Source: MED-G16 sp964467915
GTDB taxonomy: Bacteria; Bacteroidota; Bacteroidia; Cytophagales; MED-G16
Reading direction: 5' to 3'
Assembly: GCA_964467915.1 (NCBI GenBank)
Contig: CAYXSW010000018.1
Coordinates: forward strand, 1 to 34,038
DNA length: 34,038 nt
Part shown: in pieces, positions 1 to 8,256 of the stretch
Numbering within the stretch: the stretch's first letter is position 1
How the letters are laid out: each line of letters opens with the position of its first letter
Translations under genes and position numbers: made by a program
Notes under the pieces: generated by a model
Database searches by the model: none
Seen by the model: the letters and a program-made list of their open reading frames with translations, nothing else
Told to the model about the DNA's origin: nothing

Positions 1-465
1 CCAACACTTATAGGAAGCGCTTCTGGAGTTGTGTCAGGTCTTGTAGGTATAACTCCTGCAGCAGGCTATGTAGATGTAAGCGGAGCTATTGTAATTGGGT
101 TATGCTCTGGATTAGTGGGTTATTTTGGCGTTGTTAAACTTAAGAAATGGTTAGGTTATGACGATACTTTAGACGTATTTGGAATCCATGGATTAGTAGG
201 GGCTTTTGGAGCAATTGCAACTGGAATTTTTGCAAATCCTATGGTTAATGAAGGAAACGCTGGATTATTATATGGTAATCCTGGTCAGGTATGGATTCAA
301 ATACAATCAGTAATGTATGTATCATTATATTCAGCTGTTGCTACCTTTATTATATACAAGGTTATCTCTCTTATCTTTGGTAATGGTAGAATATCTGAGG
401 AAGTAGAAAAAGACGGAATGGATATGGCTTACCATGGAGAAAGAGGATTTGATATTAGTGATTAG
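1..465 (+). CDS. amt: Ammonium transporter (Amt family), 3' part only
   Basis: The reading frame is open from base 1 and must start upstream of the window; 154 codons remain before the TAG at 463-465. Amt proteins are inner-membrane trimeric channels that conduct ammonia/ammonium into the cell. The visible part has a GLVGITPAAGYV stretch and an FGIHGLVGAFGAIATGIFA stretch, which match the late membrane helices of the family; the second carries one of the two pore histidines. A short hydrophilic cytoplasmic tail follows, rich in E, K and G. No glnK-type regulator is visible. The gene ends 6 bases from the stop of the convergent downstream gene and I see no hairpin between them. The N-terminal half cannot be judged from this window. 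Confidence 0.9.
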   Translation, partial: PTLIGSASGVVSGLVGITPAAGYVDVSGAIVIGLCSGLVGYFGVVKLKKWLGYDDTLDVFGIHGLVGAFGAIATGIFANPMVNEGNAGLLYGNPGQVWIQIQSVMYVSLYSAVATFIIYKVISLIFGNGRISEEVEKDGMDMAYHGERGFDISD

Positions 466-471
466 TCTTAC

Positions 472-1062
472 TCAGTAGATATGCTTATCTGGATCCCAAT
501 CTTTCAGGTAAGCATTTCCTGATTCTAAAGCACCTTCTTCAATTGGTGTCCCCATCGAGTCGTTCCATCTATTTAAAAACCCAAATAGTGATATAACTCC
601 TAATATTTCAACTATTTCACCATCATCCCAATACTTTCTCAATTCACTAGAAATTTTATCATCTACTTGGTTAGGGATAGAAGATGCCGCTATTGCAAAT
701 TCAAAAGCAATTTTTTCTTTTTCAGTAAAAGCTGAACTATTTCTGAAATCCCAAATTTCATTTAATTGATCCGTATTTGATCCGTACCTTTCTGCTGCTC
801 TAATTGTATGTGCGCGACAGTAATTACAGCCAGTTATTGTACTTGTTAAATACCCTATAAGTCTTTTAAGTTTGCTAGATACTTTCCCCTTATTTTCCAT
901 CACTGCCTTATTAAGATTTATGAAGGCATAAGCTATTGGTGGTCTCATGAACATAGTCTTGATACTATTTGGACAGAAACCAAGAGTTTCATTATAAAAT
1001 TTAATAAGCTTATTTAACTCTTTATCATTTGATTTTAGGGGTTTTACAAGTGGATTGTTCAT
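472..1062 (-). CDS. AhpD-like / carboxymuconolactone decarboxylase-family protein
   Basis: 196 residues. The recognisable part is the AhpD-type active-site helix at residues 79-85, GCNYCRAH, with a CxxC pair (C79, C82) and a following His (H85). In AhpD-like peroxidase-related proteins the CxxC acts as a thiol redox centre. There is no signal peptide, so it is probably cytoplasmic. The start codon at 1060-1062 is followed by a normal soluble N-terminus. It is transcribed away from the barrel gene, leaving about 50 bases for two divergent promoters, and convergently with amt. Substrate and partner are unknown: the family includes peroxidase-related enzymes and decarboxylases, and the CxxC favours the former. 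Confidence 0.8.
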   Translation of the reverse strand: MNNPLVKPLKSNDKELNKLIKFYNETLGFCPNSIKTMFMRPPIAYAFINLNKAVMENKGKVSSKLKRLIGYLTSTITGCNYCRAHTIRAAERYGSNTDQLNEIWDFRNSSAFTEKEKIAFEFAIAASSIPNQVDDKISSELRKYWDDGEIVEILGVISLFGFLNRWNDSMGTPIEEGALESGNAYLKDWDPDKHIY

Positions 1063-1111
1063 AATATTTATATTTATTAATCGTTTAATAGTTAAATTTG
1101 AAATAAAAACT

Positions 1112-1723
1112 ATGATAAAAAAATCAATATCAATATTTTTTCTCCTTTTCTTAATTACGAATATTTCCTTTTCTCAAAAAATTGAATTGGAACTTGGTAT
1201 AAAAGCAGGTCCAAATTTTGCAACTCAAAAATTAAGTACTATTACTGGTGTTGAATCTGTAACCGGTTATCATGTAGGAGGTTTTTTATATTTTAAATTG
1301 CCTATCTTATTTGGAATTCAAGTAGAGGGTCAGTACTCAACACAAGGAAGTGAGTTCCAAGTAAATCAGATAATTAACAAAAACAATCTTAGTTATTTAA
1401 ATATTCCTATTCTTATAAGAAATGATTTTGGACCATTTAATTTTCACTTTGGGCCTCAGTTTGGATTACTAACGGATGCTAAATTATCTGTAGATGGTAT
1501 TAAAAATGATTTCAAAAACCAACTTCTTGATAGAGACTTTAGTTTTGTTGCAGGATTAGGTGTCAGGTTGCCAGCAAATTTAGGATTGACATTAAGATAT
1601 GTTAAAGGCCTAAAAAATATTTCTGATCCTAATATTATAAATTCAGAAACAAAAAACACGATGTTTCAAATTTCTATAAAATACTCTATTATCAATTTGG
1701 GTAAGAAGAAGAAAGATAAATGA
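1112..1723 (+). CDS. PorT-type outer-membrane beta-barrel protein
   Basis: 203 residues from the ATG at 1112. The frame is open from an ATG at 1055, but the later start places a standard signal peptide at the N-terminus (MIKKSISIFFLLFLITNISF, then SQ), so I prefer it. The mature part alternates polar and hydrophobic residues in the manner of beta-strands and shows the usual landmarks of the outer-membrane barrel domain common in Bacteroidota: a GIKAGPNFA opening, a GYHVGGFLYF strand, a YLNIPILIR strand and a GLTLRYVKGLKNI strand near the end. Its role is unknown; relatives are generic small barrels, and PorT itself belongs to type IX secretion. The stop overlaps the start of the next gene by 4 bases, so the two are probably co-transcribed. 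Confidence 0.8.
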   Translation: MIKKSISIFFLLFLITNISFSQKIELELGIKAGPNFATQKLSTITGVESVTGYHVGGFLYFKLPILFGIQVEGQYSTQGSEFQVNQIINKNNLSYLNIPILIRNDFGPFNFHFGPQFGLLTDAKLSVDGIKNDFKNQLLDRDFSFVAGLGVRLPANLGLTLRYVKGLKNISDPNIINSETKNTMFQISIKYSIINLGKKKKDK

Positions 1724-2142
1724 GTGACATAAAGTTTAGAAAAATAATAAGAGAAGATCTTGAAGATGTTTTTCTTTTGTTGAATCTGTTAAAAGAGAAA
1801 GATATTAACACTATAAACTCTGAAACTGCATGGGAAAATTTCAAATCAAATTCTAGCTCAAATTCAATTGTTGGTATTTATAATGATAAAGTTATAGCCT
1901 ACGGTAGCATTGTTATTGAAAATAAAATAAGGGGAGACGTTGCCGGGCATATTGAGGATATAGTAGTAGATACAAGTATGAGGGGTAAAATGGTTGGGGT
2001 GAAACTAATTAATAAACTAGTCAATATAGGAAGTAAAAAAGGATGCTATAGAATAACGTTATTTTGTGAGAAAAAACTTATAAAATTTTATGAGAGAACT
2101 GGATTTAAGGTGAATAATGTTATGATGAAAAAATTTTTGTAA
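1720..2142 (+). CDS. GNAT acetyltransferase resembling eukaryotic glucosamine-6-phosphate N-acetyltransferase (GNA1)
   Basis: 140 residues, one GNAT domain. From memory of yeast GNA1, the stretch at residues 76-130 aligns almost without gaps: GHIEDIVVD (76-84), an acetyl-CoA loop RGKMVG (88-93), a KLINKLVNIG helix (95-104), GCYRITL (108-114) and KFYERTGFK (122-130), including the family's conserved Tyr (Y124). The Asp found before Cys in yeast is Phe here (F115), so activity is not certain. GNA1 makes GlcNAc-6-P from GlcN-6-P and acetyl-CoA; most bacteria instead use GlmM and GlmU. The gene is tail-to-tail with glmS, whose product is GlcN-6-P, and this supports the call. It overlaps the barrel gene upstream by 4 bases. 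The alternative is a GNAT enzyme acting on another amine. Confidence 0.7.
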   Translation: MSDIKFRKIIREDLEDVFLLLNLLKEKDINTINSETAWENFKSNSSSNSIVGIYNDKVIAYGSIVIENKIRGDVAGHIEDIVVDTSMRGKMVGVKLINKLVNIGSKKGCYRITLFCEKKLIKFYERTGFKVNNVMMKKFL

Positions 2143-2151
2143 ATAGATAAA

Positions 2152-3984
2152 TCACTCCACTGTTACCGACTTAGCAAGATTTCTTGGCTTATCGACATCA
2201 CACCCTCTTAAAACTGCACAGTGATATGCAATTAACTGAAGTGGTATCTGATTTATAATTGGCGAGAAGTCTTTTGACGTATTTGGAACTTCAATAAAAT
2301 AATCAAAGTGTTTTTTCATGTGATAATTTTTTGGGTCTACAATTCCTATCACTATTGCCTTCCTTGCTTTTATTTCCATCACATTACTTAACGTCTTTTC
2401 ATATTCATCACTCTTAGTACAAATCACAACAACAGGCATATTATTATCTATCAGTGCAATCGGACCGTGTTTAAGTTCAGCTGCTGGGTATCCCTCCGCA
2501 TGAATATAAGAGATCTCTTTAAGTTTTAGCGCACCCTCTAATGCTACAGGGAAATTATTACCTCTACTCATAAACAGACAGTGGTTTTTTTTGTATATTT
2601 TTTTAGCGACTTTCTCAATTGAAGAAAATTTATTAAGTATTTCATCAACCTTTTTTGGAACTTCTTTAAGTTGACAAATCATTTTATAATATTTTGATTC
2701 GGAGATAGTTCTTTTTAAAAAGCCAGCCTTAATCCCCATCATAAATAACACTAAAAGTTGAGAAGTAAATGCTTTGGTGCTTGCTACTCCTATCTCTGGT
2801 CCCGCATGAAGATAACACCCCTCATCAGTCTCTCTGGCAATTGATGAACCCACTGCATTAACTATCCCAAGAACTACTGCTCCCTTTTTTCTTGCTATTT
2901 TAGTTGCTTCGAGTGTGTCAGCAGTTTCTCCTGATTGTGAAATAACAAACACTACATCATCTTTATAAATTATAGGGTCCCTGTACCTGAATTCCGAAGC
3001 GTATTCTACCTCAACAGGTATTTTTAAATATTTCTCTAGAAAGTATTCAGCCGTTAGTGCTGCATGCCAAGATGTTCCACATCCAACAATTATAATTCTT
3101 TTAGCTACAAGTAAATTATTTACATTTTTTCTGATACCACCTAATGTTATGTCATTATCTTTTATCCTACCTAGCATTGTTTGAGTCAGAGAGTTTGGCT
3201 GCTCCATAATTTCTTTTAGCATATAGGAATCATATTTTCCTAACTCAACTTTTTGAAGTTCCACATCAACTTCTTCAAAAGTTTTATTTTTTGATTTTAA
3301 ATTAAAATCAAAAATCTTAAATGAATTTCCAGATATTTTAAGAAATGTGTCATTCTCAAGATAAATTACCTTATTTGTATATTTGATAATAGGTGATGCA
3401 TCTGATGCTATAATAAAACTATTTTTATTTTTTCCAATTGCTAGGGGACTTCCTTTCCTTGCAGCGTATAGAACATCAGGGTCATTGTTTACCATAAGAA
3501 CAATACCAAAAGCTCCATTAACTTTACTTAAGGCATAAGAAAATCCTCTAGAAAAATCCTTTGCTTTTGACACACAAGACTCAATAAAATTCACAAAAAC
3601 TTCTGTGTCGGTATCAGTTAGAAATTTATATCCTTCTTCTTCAAGAAGACTTTTTAACTCTTTATAATTTTCAATAATTCCGTTATGAACTATAGTATAC
3701 TTTTTATAATAAGAAATAATTGGATGTGAATTGATATCGCTAGGCTCTCCATGAGTTGCCCACCTTGTATGTCCTATTGAAATACTTGACTTAATTTTTG
3801 AATTTTTAAAAAGCTTTTCAGAATTATTTACTTTTCCTTTCTTTTTAAAAATTTCAACGTTTCCATTATTATTAACTGCAATTCCTGAACTATCGTAGCC
3901 TCTGTATTCTAATAATTTTAGTCCCTCATAAACAGCTTTTCCTGCTTCTAGTTCAGTTCCTTTAAATGCTACAATACCGCACAT
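2152..3984 (-). CDS. glmS: Glutamine-fructose-6-phosphate aminotransferase (isomerizing)
   Basis: 610 residues, the normal length. GlmS converts fructose-6-phosphate and glutamine to glucosamine-6-phosphate, the first step towards UDP-GlcNAc. The N-terminal class II glutaminase domain starts with MCGIVAF, giving the Cys nucleophile after Met removal, and has GHTRWATHG (71-79), HNG (100-102) and DTDTE (124-128). The isomerase half has two SIS domains: GCGTSWHA (301-308), SQSGETADT (349-357), ASTKAF (401-406) and HAEGYPAAELKHGP (495-508), with the ring-opening His at about 506. It ends with the conserved PRNLAKSVTVE tail. It lies 62 bases downstream of the GH20 gene on the same strand and may share its transcript. 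I looked for a glmS ribozyme in that short gap and saw none. Confidence 0.97.
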   Translation of the reverse strand: MCGIVAFKGTELEAGKAVYEGLKLLEYRGYDSSGIAVNNNGNVEIFKKKGKVNNSEKLFKNSKIKSSISIGHTRWATHGEPSDINSHPIISYYKKYTIVHNGIIENYKELKSLLEEEGYKFLTDTDTEVFVNFIESCVSKAKDFSRGFSYALSKVNGAFGIVLMVNNDPDVLYAARKGSPLAIGKNKNSFIIASDASPIIKYTNKVIYLENDTFLKISGNSFKIFDFNLKSKNKTFEEVDVELQKVELGKYDSYMLKEIMEQPNSLTQTMLGRIKDNDITLGGIRKNVNNLLVAKRIIIVGCGTSWHAALTAEYFLEKYLKIPVEVEYASEFRYRDPIIYKDDVVFVISQSGETADTLEATKIARKKGAVVLGIVNAVGSSIARETDEGCYLHAGPEIGVASTKAFTSQLLVLFMMGIKAGFLKRTISESKYYKMICQLKEVPKKVDEILNKFSSIEKVAKKIYKKNHCLFMSRGNNFPVALEGALKLKEISYIHAEGYPAAELKHGPIALIDNNMPVVVICTKSDEYEKTLSNVMEIKARKAIVIGIVDPKNYHMKKHFDYFIEVPNTSKDFSPIINQIPLQLIAYHCAVLRGCDVDKPRNLAKSVTVE

Positions 3985-4046
3985 GTCGCAATGGTAGTTT
4001 AAATCTTAATCAATGTCCACATAAATTAATAGAAATATTTTTCAAA

Positions 4047-5825
4047 TTATTTTTTAAAGTCATTATCTCGATAGTTGATTTCTTTCTTGTCTAGAAAATA
4101 TCTGAAGAATTTTAATCTTTTCTTAAATTCCTCAAGGTTTCTATTCTTTCTTTTAGACCATACTATTTCTGATAAGGCTGTCATCCTTGGCACAGACATA
4201 TACTCAACCATTCTTGGTGTTTTTATATATTCAGTCCACACATTTGCTTGAGCTCCAAGAATTTTTGCAGCTTCATTTAAATCTAATCCTTTGGGGATAG
4301 GTTCATATGAATATACCTTGTCTAGAGTTATGAGTCCACCTATAGCTAGAGGTTCTCCCGTTTTGGCCTGGTAATAATCAAAATATAGGTGAGATGTTGG
4401 TGTCATTATTGCCTCATTACCTGATTGGGCAGCAATGACTCCCCCCTCTTCTCCTCTCCAAGACATCACCGTAGCATTTTCTATTAGACCACCCTCTATA
4501 ATCTCATCCCATCCGATTAGTTTTTTGCCATATTTTTTTAAGATATTTTCAACTCTACTTACAAAGTAAGTCTGAAGGCTGTCTTCCTCCTCTATCTCTA
4601 ACTCTTCCATAAGACTTTGAACCTCACCCGACTCTTCCCATTGTTTTTTTCTAGCCTCATCCCCACCAATATGGATATAATTAGATGGAAATAATGCAGC
4701 GACTTCTTTAAATAAATTATCTAAGAAATTAAATGTGTTCTCTGTAGGTTTTAATATTTCATCTTGTACTCCCCAGGTTGTTTTAACTTTAACCTCTTCC
4801 TCGGAAGTCCCTAACTCAGGGTAGGAGGCTATTAGGGAAGCAGTATGTCCGGGCATATCTATTTCCGGGATAATTTCAATAAACTTCTCATTAGCATATT
4901 CGACTATTTCTTTGATTTCATCTTGAGTGTAAAATCCCCTATGCACAATGTTATCATATCTTGGGTTTTTACCAGCAAATCTTGCATGACCAATTATTGT
5001 TTTCTCTCTTAACGATCCAACTTCTGTGAGCTTAGGATAATTTTTTATCTCAATCCTCCAACCCTGATCATCTGTAAGATGCCAGTGGAATTTATTCATT
5101 TTATGCATCGCAATAATGTCAATAAATTTTTTTATAAAATCTTTTGGCATAAAATGTCTAGATACATCCAACATCATCCCTCTGTACTTAAATCTAGGGA
5201 AATCTTCAACTATCATAGGTGCTATATTATAAACGTCTAGTGATTTAGTTTCTACCTCTTCGATTCCCTGATAATATCCTGTTTCGTTTACGTTTTTATA
5301 TCCTGTTGTGGTAATGTTTGCAGCATTAAAACTTTGTTTGGTAGAATTGTCTTTAAAAGTTGTGACTAAAACTTCCGTGTCAAATTCATTAAAATTATCT
5401 TCTTCTCTTTTCCTTTTTGTAAAATGTATTATTTGTTTAAGGGTCTCTAATCCATAAAAAAGTCCTTTTCTACTATTTGCTTGAACTATCAAATTTTCTT
5501 TTGGAAGAATTGAGACTTTATATCCTTCCTCTCCTGTGTCTATAGATCCTTCTTCTACAATAAGGTAAATATTTGATTTCTTGTTGACTTTTGATTTTAA
5601 TTCAAAACCCGTCTCATTTTTTACAAAAGAGATAAAGCTCTTAACAAATGGTTCTTCTGTGTCTAAACCATTTATCTCTAAAGAAGTTTTTTTTGACAAT
5701 CTGAAACCGACTTGTTTACTTTCTGGGAAAGAGACACTCTGTGGTTCTGGTAAAATATAATTTCTTTGTGCTTTAAGGTTAAAACAAAATAATACTAGTG
5801 TTATTATGAATGTGTATTTTATCAT
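4047..5825 (-). CDS. GH20 beta-N-acetylhexosaminidase, secreted
   Basis: 592 residues with a signal peptide ending near KAQ (18-20), so the enzyme is exported. GH20 enzymes remove terminal GlcNAc or GalNAc by substrate-assisted catalysis. The chitobiase-like N-terminal domain covers roughly 20-135. The barrel has YRGMMLDVSRHF (214-225), HWHLTDDQGWR (247-257), IPEIDMPGH (319-327) and the catalytic Asp-Glu pair in HIGGDEA (385-391; D389, E390). Aromatic pocket residues lie in GWDE (438-441), MSWRG (454-458) and ANVWTEY (527-533). A polar stretch at about 137-198, between the N-terminal domain and barrel, is longer than I expect. With glmS and the GNA1-like gene it forms an amino-sugar group: chitin- or peptidoglycan-derived GlcNAc outside, synthesis inside. 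It is divergent from the lipoprotein gene upstream. Confidence 0.95.
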   Translation of the reverse strand: MIKYTFIITLVLFCFNLKAQRNYILPEPQSVSFPESKQVGFRLSKKTSLEINGLDTEEPFVKSFISFVKNETGFELKSKVNKKSNIYLIVEEGSIDTGEEGYKVSILPKENLIVQANSRKGLFYGLETLKQIIHFTKRKREEDNFNEFDTEVLVTTFKDNSTKQSFNAANITTTGYKNVNETGYYQGIEEVETKSLDVYNIAPMIVEDFPRFKYRGMMLDVSRHFMPKDFIKKFIDIIAMHKMNKFHWHLTDDQGWRIEIKNYPKLTEVGSLREKTIIGHARFAGKNPRYDNIVHRGFYTQDEIKEIVEYANEKFIEIIPEIDMPGHTASLIASYPELGTSEEEVKVKTTWGVQDEILKPTENTFNFLDNLFKEVAALFPSNYIHIGGDEARKKQWEESGEVQSLMEELEIEEEDSLQTYFVSRVENILKKYGKKLIGWDEIIEGGLIENATVMSWRGEEGGVIAAQSGNEAIMTPTSHLYFDYYQAKTGEPLAIGGLITLDKVYSYEPIPKGLDLNEAAKILGAQANVWTEYIKTPRMVEYMSVPRMTALSEIVWSKRKNRNLEEFKKRLKFFRYFLDKKEINYRDNDFKK

Positions 5826-5898
5826 ATTTTAATTTTAATTTATTGGGGTAATTTCTATTCAAATTTTATAAATAAAAGGTAGTGATCAAAAAAAAAAC

Positions 5899-5906
5899 TA
5901 ATTTTG
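5899..5906 (+). promoter_or_regulatory. Possible -7 element for the lipoprotein pair
   Basis: TAATTTTG fits the Bacteroidota -7 consensus TAnnTTTG exactly and lies 43 bases before the ATG at 5950. No TTG lies 19-20 bases further upstream, so only half of the usual signal is present. In DNA this AT-rich the match could be chance. Confidence 0.3.
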
Positions 5907-5949
5907 TGAAAAAAAAACTAATTAAAGTAAAAAATAAATAAAAATAGGT

Positions 5950-6516
5950 ATGAAGAATCTAATACAAATAATACTTGTAACTTCTTTATTTTCATGTACT
6001 CCTGAGGCAAAAGAAGAATTAAATCTTGTAAAGAATGAGGTTATTTTTCAAAGAAATGTAGAGAACTTCATGAATTTTACGAGAGAGTTTAGAAATGAAA
6101 ATATTGATGGTGTAATGAATATGTTTGCTGATTCAGCTCTATGGAGTCCTCCAGAGTATAATTCTTACACTTGGAAATCCAAAGATGAGTTAAGAGAGGG
6201 GCTGCGCAATTACATGAATTCCTTTGATGATTTAACTTTTTCGCCAGGTATTAATCTTCCTGCAGGGAATATCGTTGATGGATTTTGGGGAGGGTCTAGG
6301 TATAGATCTGATGGAAATGAAAACACCTCATCTCTATCAAGCGCAAATCCTAATAATCTTAGGGTATATGGAACATGGAGCTCAGTACATACAGAGACTG
6401 GAAAAAAAACTTATAGCAAGTGGTACGCTATTGTTAATTTTAATGAGGATGGTAAAATTGTTAGACTTAATGACTGGTTCAATGTTGATGGGTTACAAGT
6501 ACAGATAAACGAGTAA
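5950..6516 (+). CDS. Lipoprotein with NTF2/SnoaL-like fold, copy 1
   Basis: 188 residues. The N-terminus is a lipoprotein signal ending at a Cys (LFSC, C16), followed by an acidic stretch. The rest reads as an NTF2-like cone: an opening helix ending in ENIDGVMNMFADSALW, a helix KSDELREGL-like in composition (KSKDELREGLRNYM), and C-terminal strands with YGTWSSVHT and KWYAIVNF. In that fold a short helix around 'DGVMNMFADSALWSPP' forms the pocket mouth. The family includes enzymes and ligand binders, so function cannot be assigned. The next gene is a clear paralogue in the same orientation 25 bases downstream. Compared with copy 2, this protein has an extra loop in the middle (about residues 100-130). 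Export to the outer membrane is inferred from the lipobox. Confidence 0.7.
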   Translation: MKNLIQIILVTSLFSCTPEAKEELNLVKNEVIFQRNVENFMNFTREFRNENIDGVMNMFADSALWSPPEYNSYTWKSKDELREGLRNYMNSFDDLTFSPGINLPAGNIVDGFWGGSRYRSDGNENTSSLSSANPNNLRVYGTWSSVHTETGKKTYSKWYAIVNFNEDGKIVRLNDWFNVDGLQVQINE

Positions 6517-6541
6517 AGAAATTTTTAATTTTTAATTTTAT

Positions 6542-7051
6542 ATGATGAAATATTTAGTAAACTATATTTTGATATTTATTTTAGTTTCTGGGTGCGTTAA
6601 CAACACAGCTACTGTTGAAACTAATTCTGAGTTTGATGCTGGGATGGCAATGTTTGAAAAAAATAAGGCTATTGCAGATAAAACTTTTAACCTTTTCATT
6701 GCAAAAGATTTAGAGGGTATGATGGACATGCATACAGAAGATCTTATTTGGTCTCCTGCAAATACTACTGATTCTCTTTCTAAAGAGGCTTTTAGAGAGG
6801 GTATGATTGGATGGATGTCTGAGTTTGATGAATTTAAATTCGAAAACAGACAATATTACCCTGGTGTTGGTGATGACTTTGTTCCTGATGGTTCTGTGAG
6901 AACTTATGGTACATGGTTAGGTACGCATAAATCTGGAAAACAAACTATAACAAAGTATTATTCTGTATTGCAGTTTAATGAAGAGGGAAAAATAACAGCT
7001 GATTTAGAGTGGTTTGACCTTGGAGGGGTATTTGATCAGCTTGAAGATTAA
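6542..7051 (+). CDS. Lipoprotein with NTF2/SnoaL-like fold, copy 2
   Basis: 169 residues with lipobox VSGC (C18). It is similar along its length to the preceding gene: DLEGMMDMHTEDLIWSPA here against NIDGVMNMFADSALWSPP there, then FREGM and ELREGL, YGTWLGTH and YGTWSSVH, and KYYSVLQFNEEGKI and KWYAIVNFNEDGKI. This indicates a tandem duplication followed by considerable divergence. The first of two adjacent ATGs is taken as the start; the second would remove one residue. The gene is followed at once by a strong terminator, so the two copies form a closed bicistronic unit. The shared conserved Trp and acidic residues suggest a common small-molecule pocket; ligand or reaction unknown. Confidence 0.7.
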   Translation: MMKYLVNYILIFILVSGCVNNTATVETNSEFDAGMAMFEKNKAIADKTFNLFIAKDLEGMMDMHTEDLIWSPANTTDSLSKEAFREGMIGWMSEFDEFKFENRQYYPGVGDDFVPDGSVRTYGTWLGTHKSGKQTITKYYSVLQFNEEGKITADLEWFDLGGVFDQLED

Positions 7052-7071
7052 TTTTTTTATTTTCAATTATT

Positions 7072-7108
7072 AAAAAAGAAGACAGAATTTATTTCTGTCT
7101 TTTTTTTT
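7072..7108 (+). terminator. Intrinsic terminator after the NTF2-like pair
   Basis: GACAGAA (7081-7087) pairs with TTCTGTC (7093-7099) around a 5-base loop, and the stem extends into an A-rich 5' flank facing a run of nine T (7100-7108). It closes the lipoprotein unit before galK. Confidence 0.85.
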
Positions 7109-7117
7109 AATGAAATT

Positions 7118-7125
7118 TATCTTTT
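7118..7125 (+). promoter_or_regulatory. Possible -7 element for galK-galE
   Basis: TATCTTTT matches seven of eight consensus positions (TAnnTTTG) and ends 9 bases before the galK ATG. A -33 element at normal spacing would fall inside the terminator stem (about 7094-7098, TCTG), so the promoter would overlap the terminator. Such a short leader is possible in this phylum but unproven here. Confidence 0.3.
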
Positions 7126-7134
7126 AAAATTTAA

Positions 7135-8256
7135 ATGAATCCAAAAGAAGTAATTGTATTATCTCCAGGTAGAATTAATTTAATTGGAGAGCACATAGAT
7201 TATAATGGTGGCCATGTATTACCTGCGGCTACAGATTTATATATTAGGTTACAATTTTATAATAATAAAAATAATTTTTCTGAGATAGAATCAAAGACAA
7301 TCAATAAGTCGATAAAATTAGACGTCAATAATCTTAAAAAGAGTGATATAAAATGGGAAAATTATATTATAGGATCACTAATTTTTTTATTAAAAAGAAG
7401 GAATGCTAATCTAAAAAACTTTAAGTGTATAATAGATGGTGATCTTCCGATTGGTGCAGGAATAAGTTCTTCTTCTTCTCTTATATGTGGCTTTATAAAA
7501 GGTATTGGTATTCTTAATAAATTGGATTTTAATGATGAAGAAATTTTATCAATATCTAGAGAGGTAGAATACGATTTTATTGGTGTTAAGGGAGGGATAA
7601 TGGATCAGTTTTCAATAATTCACAGCAAAGAAAATAAATTAATTTTTCTCAACTGTAAATCAAAAACCTTTGAGCATATCAATCTAGATCTTGGTAAATA
7701 TAAAATTCTTCTTCTTGATACTAATATAAAGCATGACCTTCTAGACAGTTCCTATAATGATAGAGTCAGAGAATGTTCAAAGGCGTTAGAAATAGCTAAT
7801 AATGAAAATTCTAATTTTAACTTCCTAACAGAAGTTAATCTCGATGATTTAAAAAAACTCAAAGGAAAGATGCGTGAAGATATTTATAATAGAGCTCTTT
7901 TTGTATTAGAGGAAAATGAAAGGACTTTGTTGGCTAAAGAAAAGCTAAAGGATTCAGATATAATTGGTTTTGCAAATTTGATGTACTCATCTCATGACGG
8001 ATTAAAAAATTTATATGAAGTTAGTTGTGAAGAGTTAGACTTTTTAGTAGATCAAACTATTAATAACAATAATATATTAGGTGCTCGGATGATGGGCGGA
8101 GGGTTTGGAGGGTGCACTATTAACATAATTCATTCAGAGGAGATAGAAAGTTTTGTTAGAACTATTTCTGAAAAGTATTTAAATAAATTTTCAAAAAATT
8201 TGACTCCCATAATAACTAACCTTGGAAAAGGTTTAAATTATGAAATAATAAGATGA
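7135..8256 (+). CDS. galK: Galactokinase
   Basis: 373 residues, slightly short for the family. GHMP-fold kinase that phosphorylates alpha-D-galactose to galactose-1-phosphate in the cytoplasm. All three GHMP motifs are present: the galactokinase signature PGRINLIGEHIDYNGG (11-26), the phosphate-binding PIGAGISSSSSL (105-116), and MGGGFGGCTI near residue 320. The catalytic Asp is in GGIMDQF (D157). The signature helps tell it from other GHMP kinases such as homoserine or mevalonate kinase. galE overlaps by four bases (ATGA), so translation is probably coupled. No galT is visible in the window, so the Leloir pathway is not complete here; galactose-1-phosphate uridylylation must be encoded elsewhere. 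Confidence 0.95.
   Translation: MNPKEVIVLSPGRINLIGEHIDYNGGHVLPAATDLYIRLQFYNNKNNFSEIESKTINKSIKLDVNNLKKSDIKWENYIIGSLIFLLKRRNANLKNFKCIIDGDLPIGAGISSSSSLICGFIKGIGILNKLDFNDEEILSISREVEYDFIGVKGGIMDQFSIIHSKENKLIFLNCKSKTFEHINLDLGKYKILLLDTNIKHDLLDSSYNDRVRECSKALEIANNENSNFNFLTEVNLDDLKKLKGKMREDIYNRALFVLEENERTLLAKEKLKDSDIIGFANLMYSSHDGLKNLYEVSCEELDFLVDQTINNNNILGARMMGGGFGGCTINIIHSEEIESFVRTISEKYLNKFSKNLTPIITNLGKGLNYEIIR

Noticed and set aside
1055..1111. Upstream ATG at 1055 as start of the barrel gene
   Set aside because: It would add 19 residues before a normal signal peptide and overlap the divergent gene's start.
3985..4046. glmS ribozyme or other leader RNA before glmS
   Set aside because: The gap is only 62 bases and no ribozyme-like core was seen.
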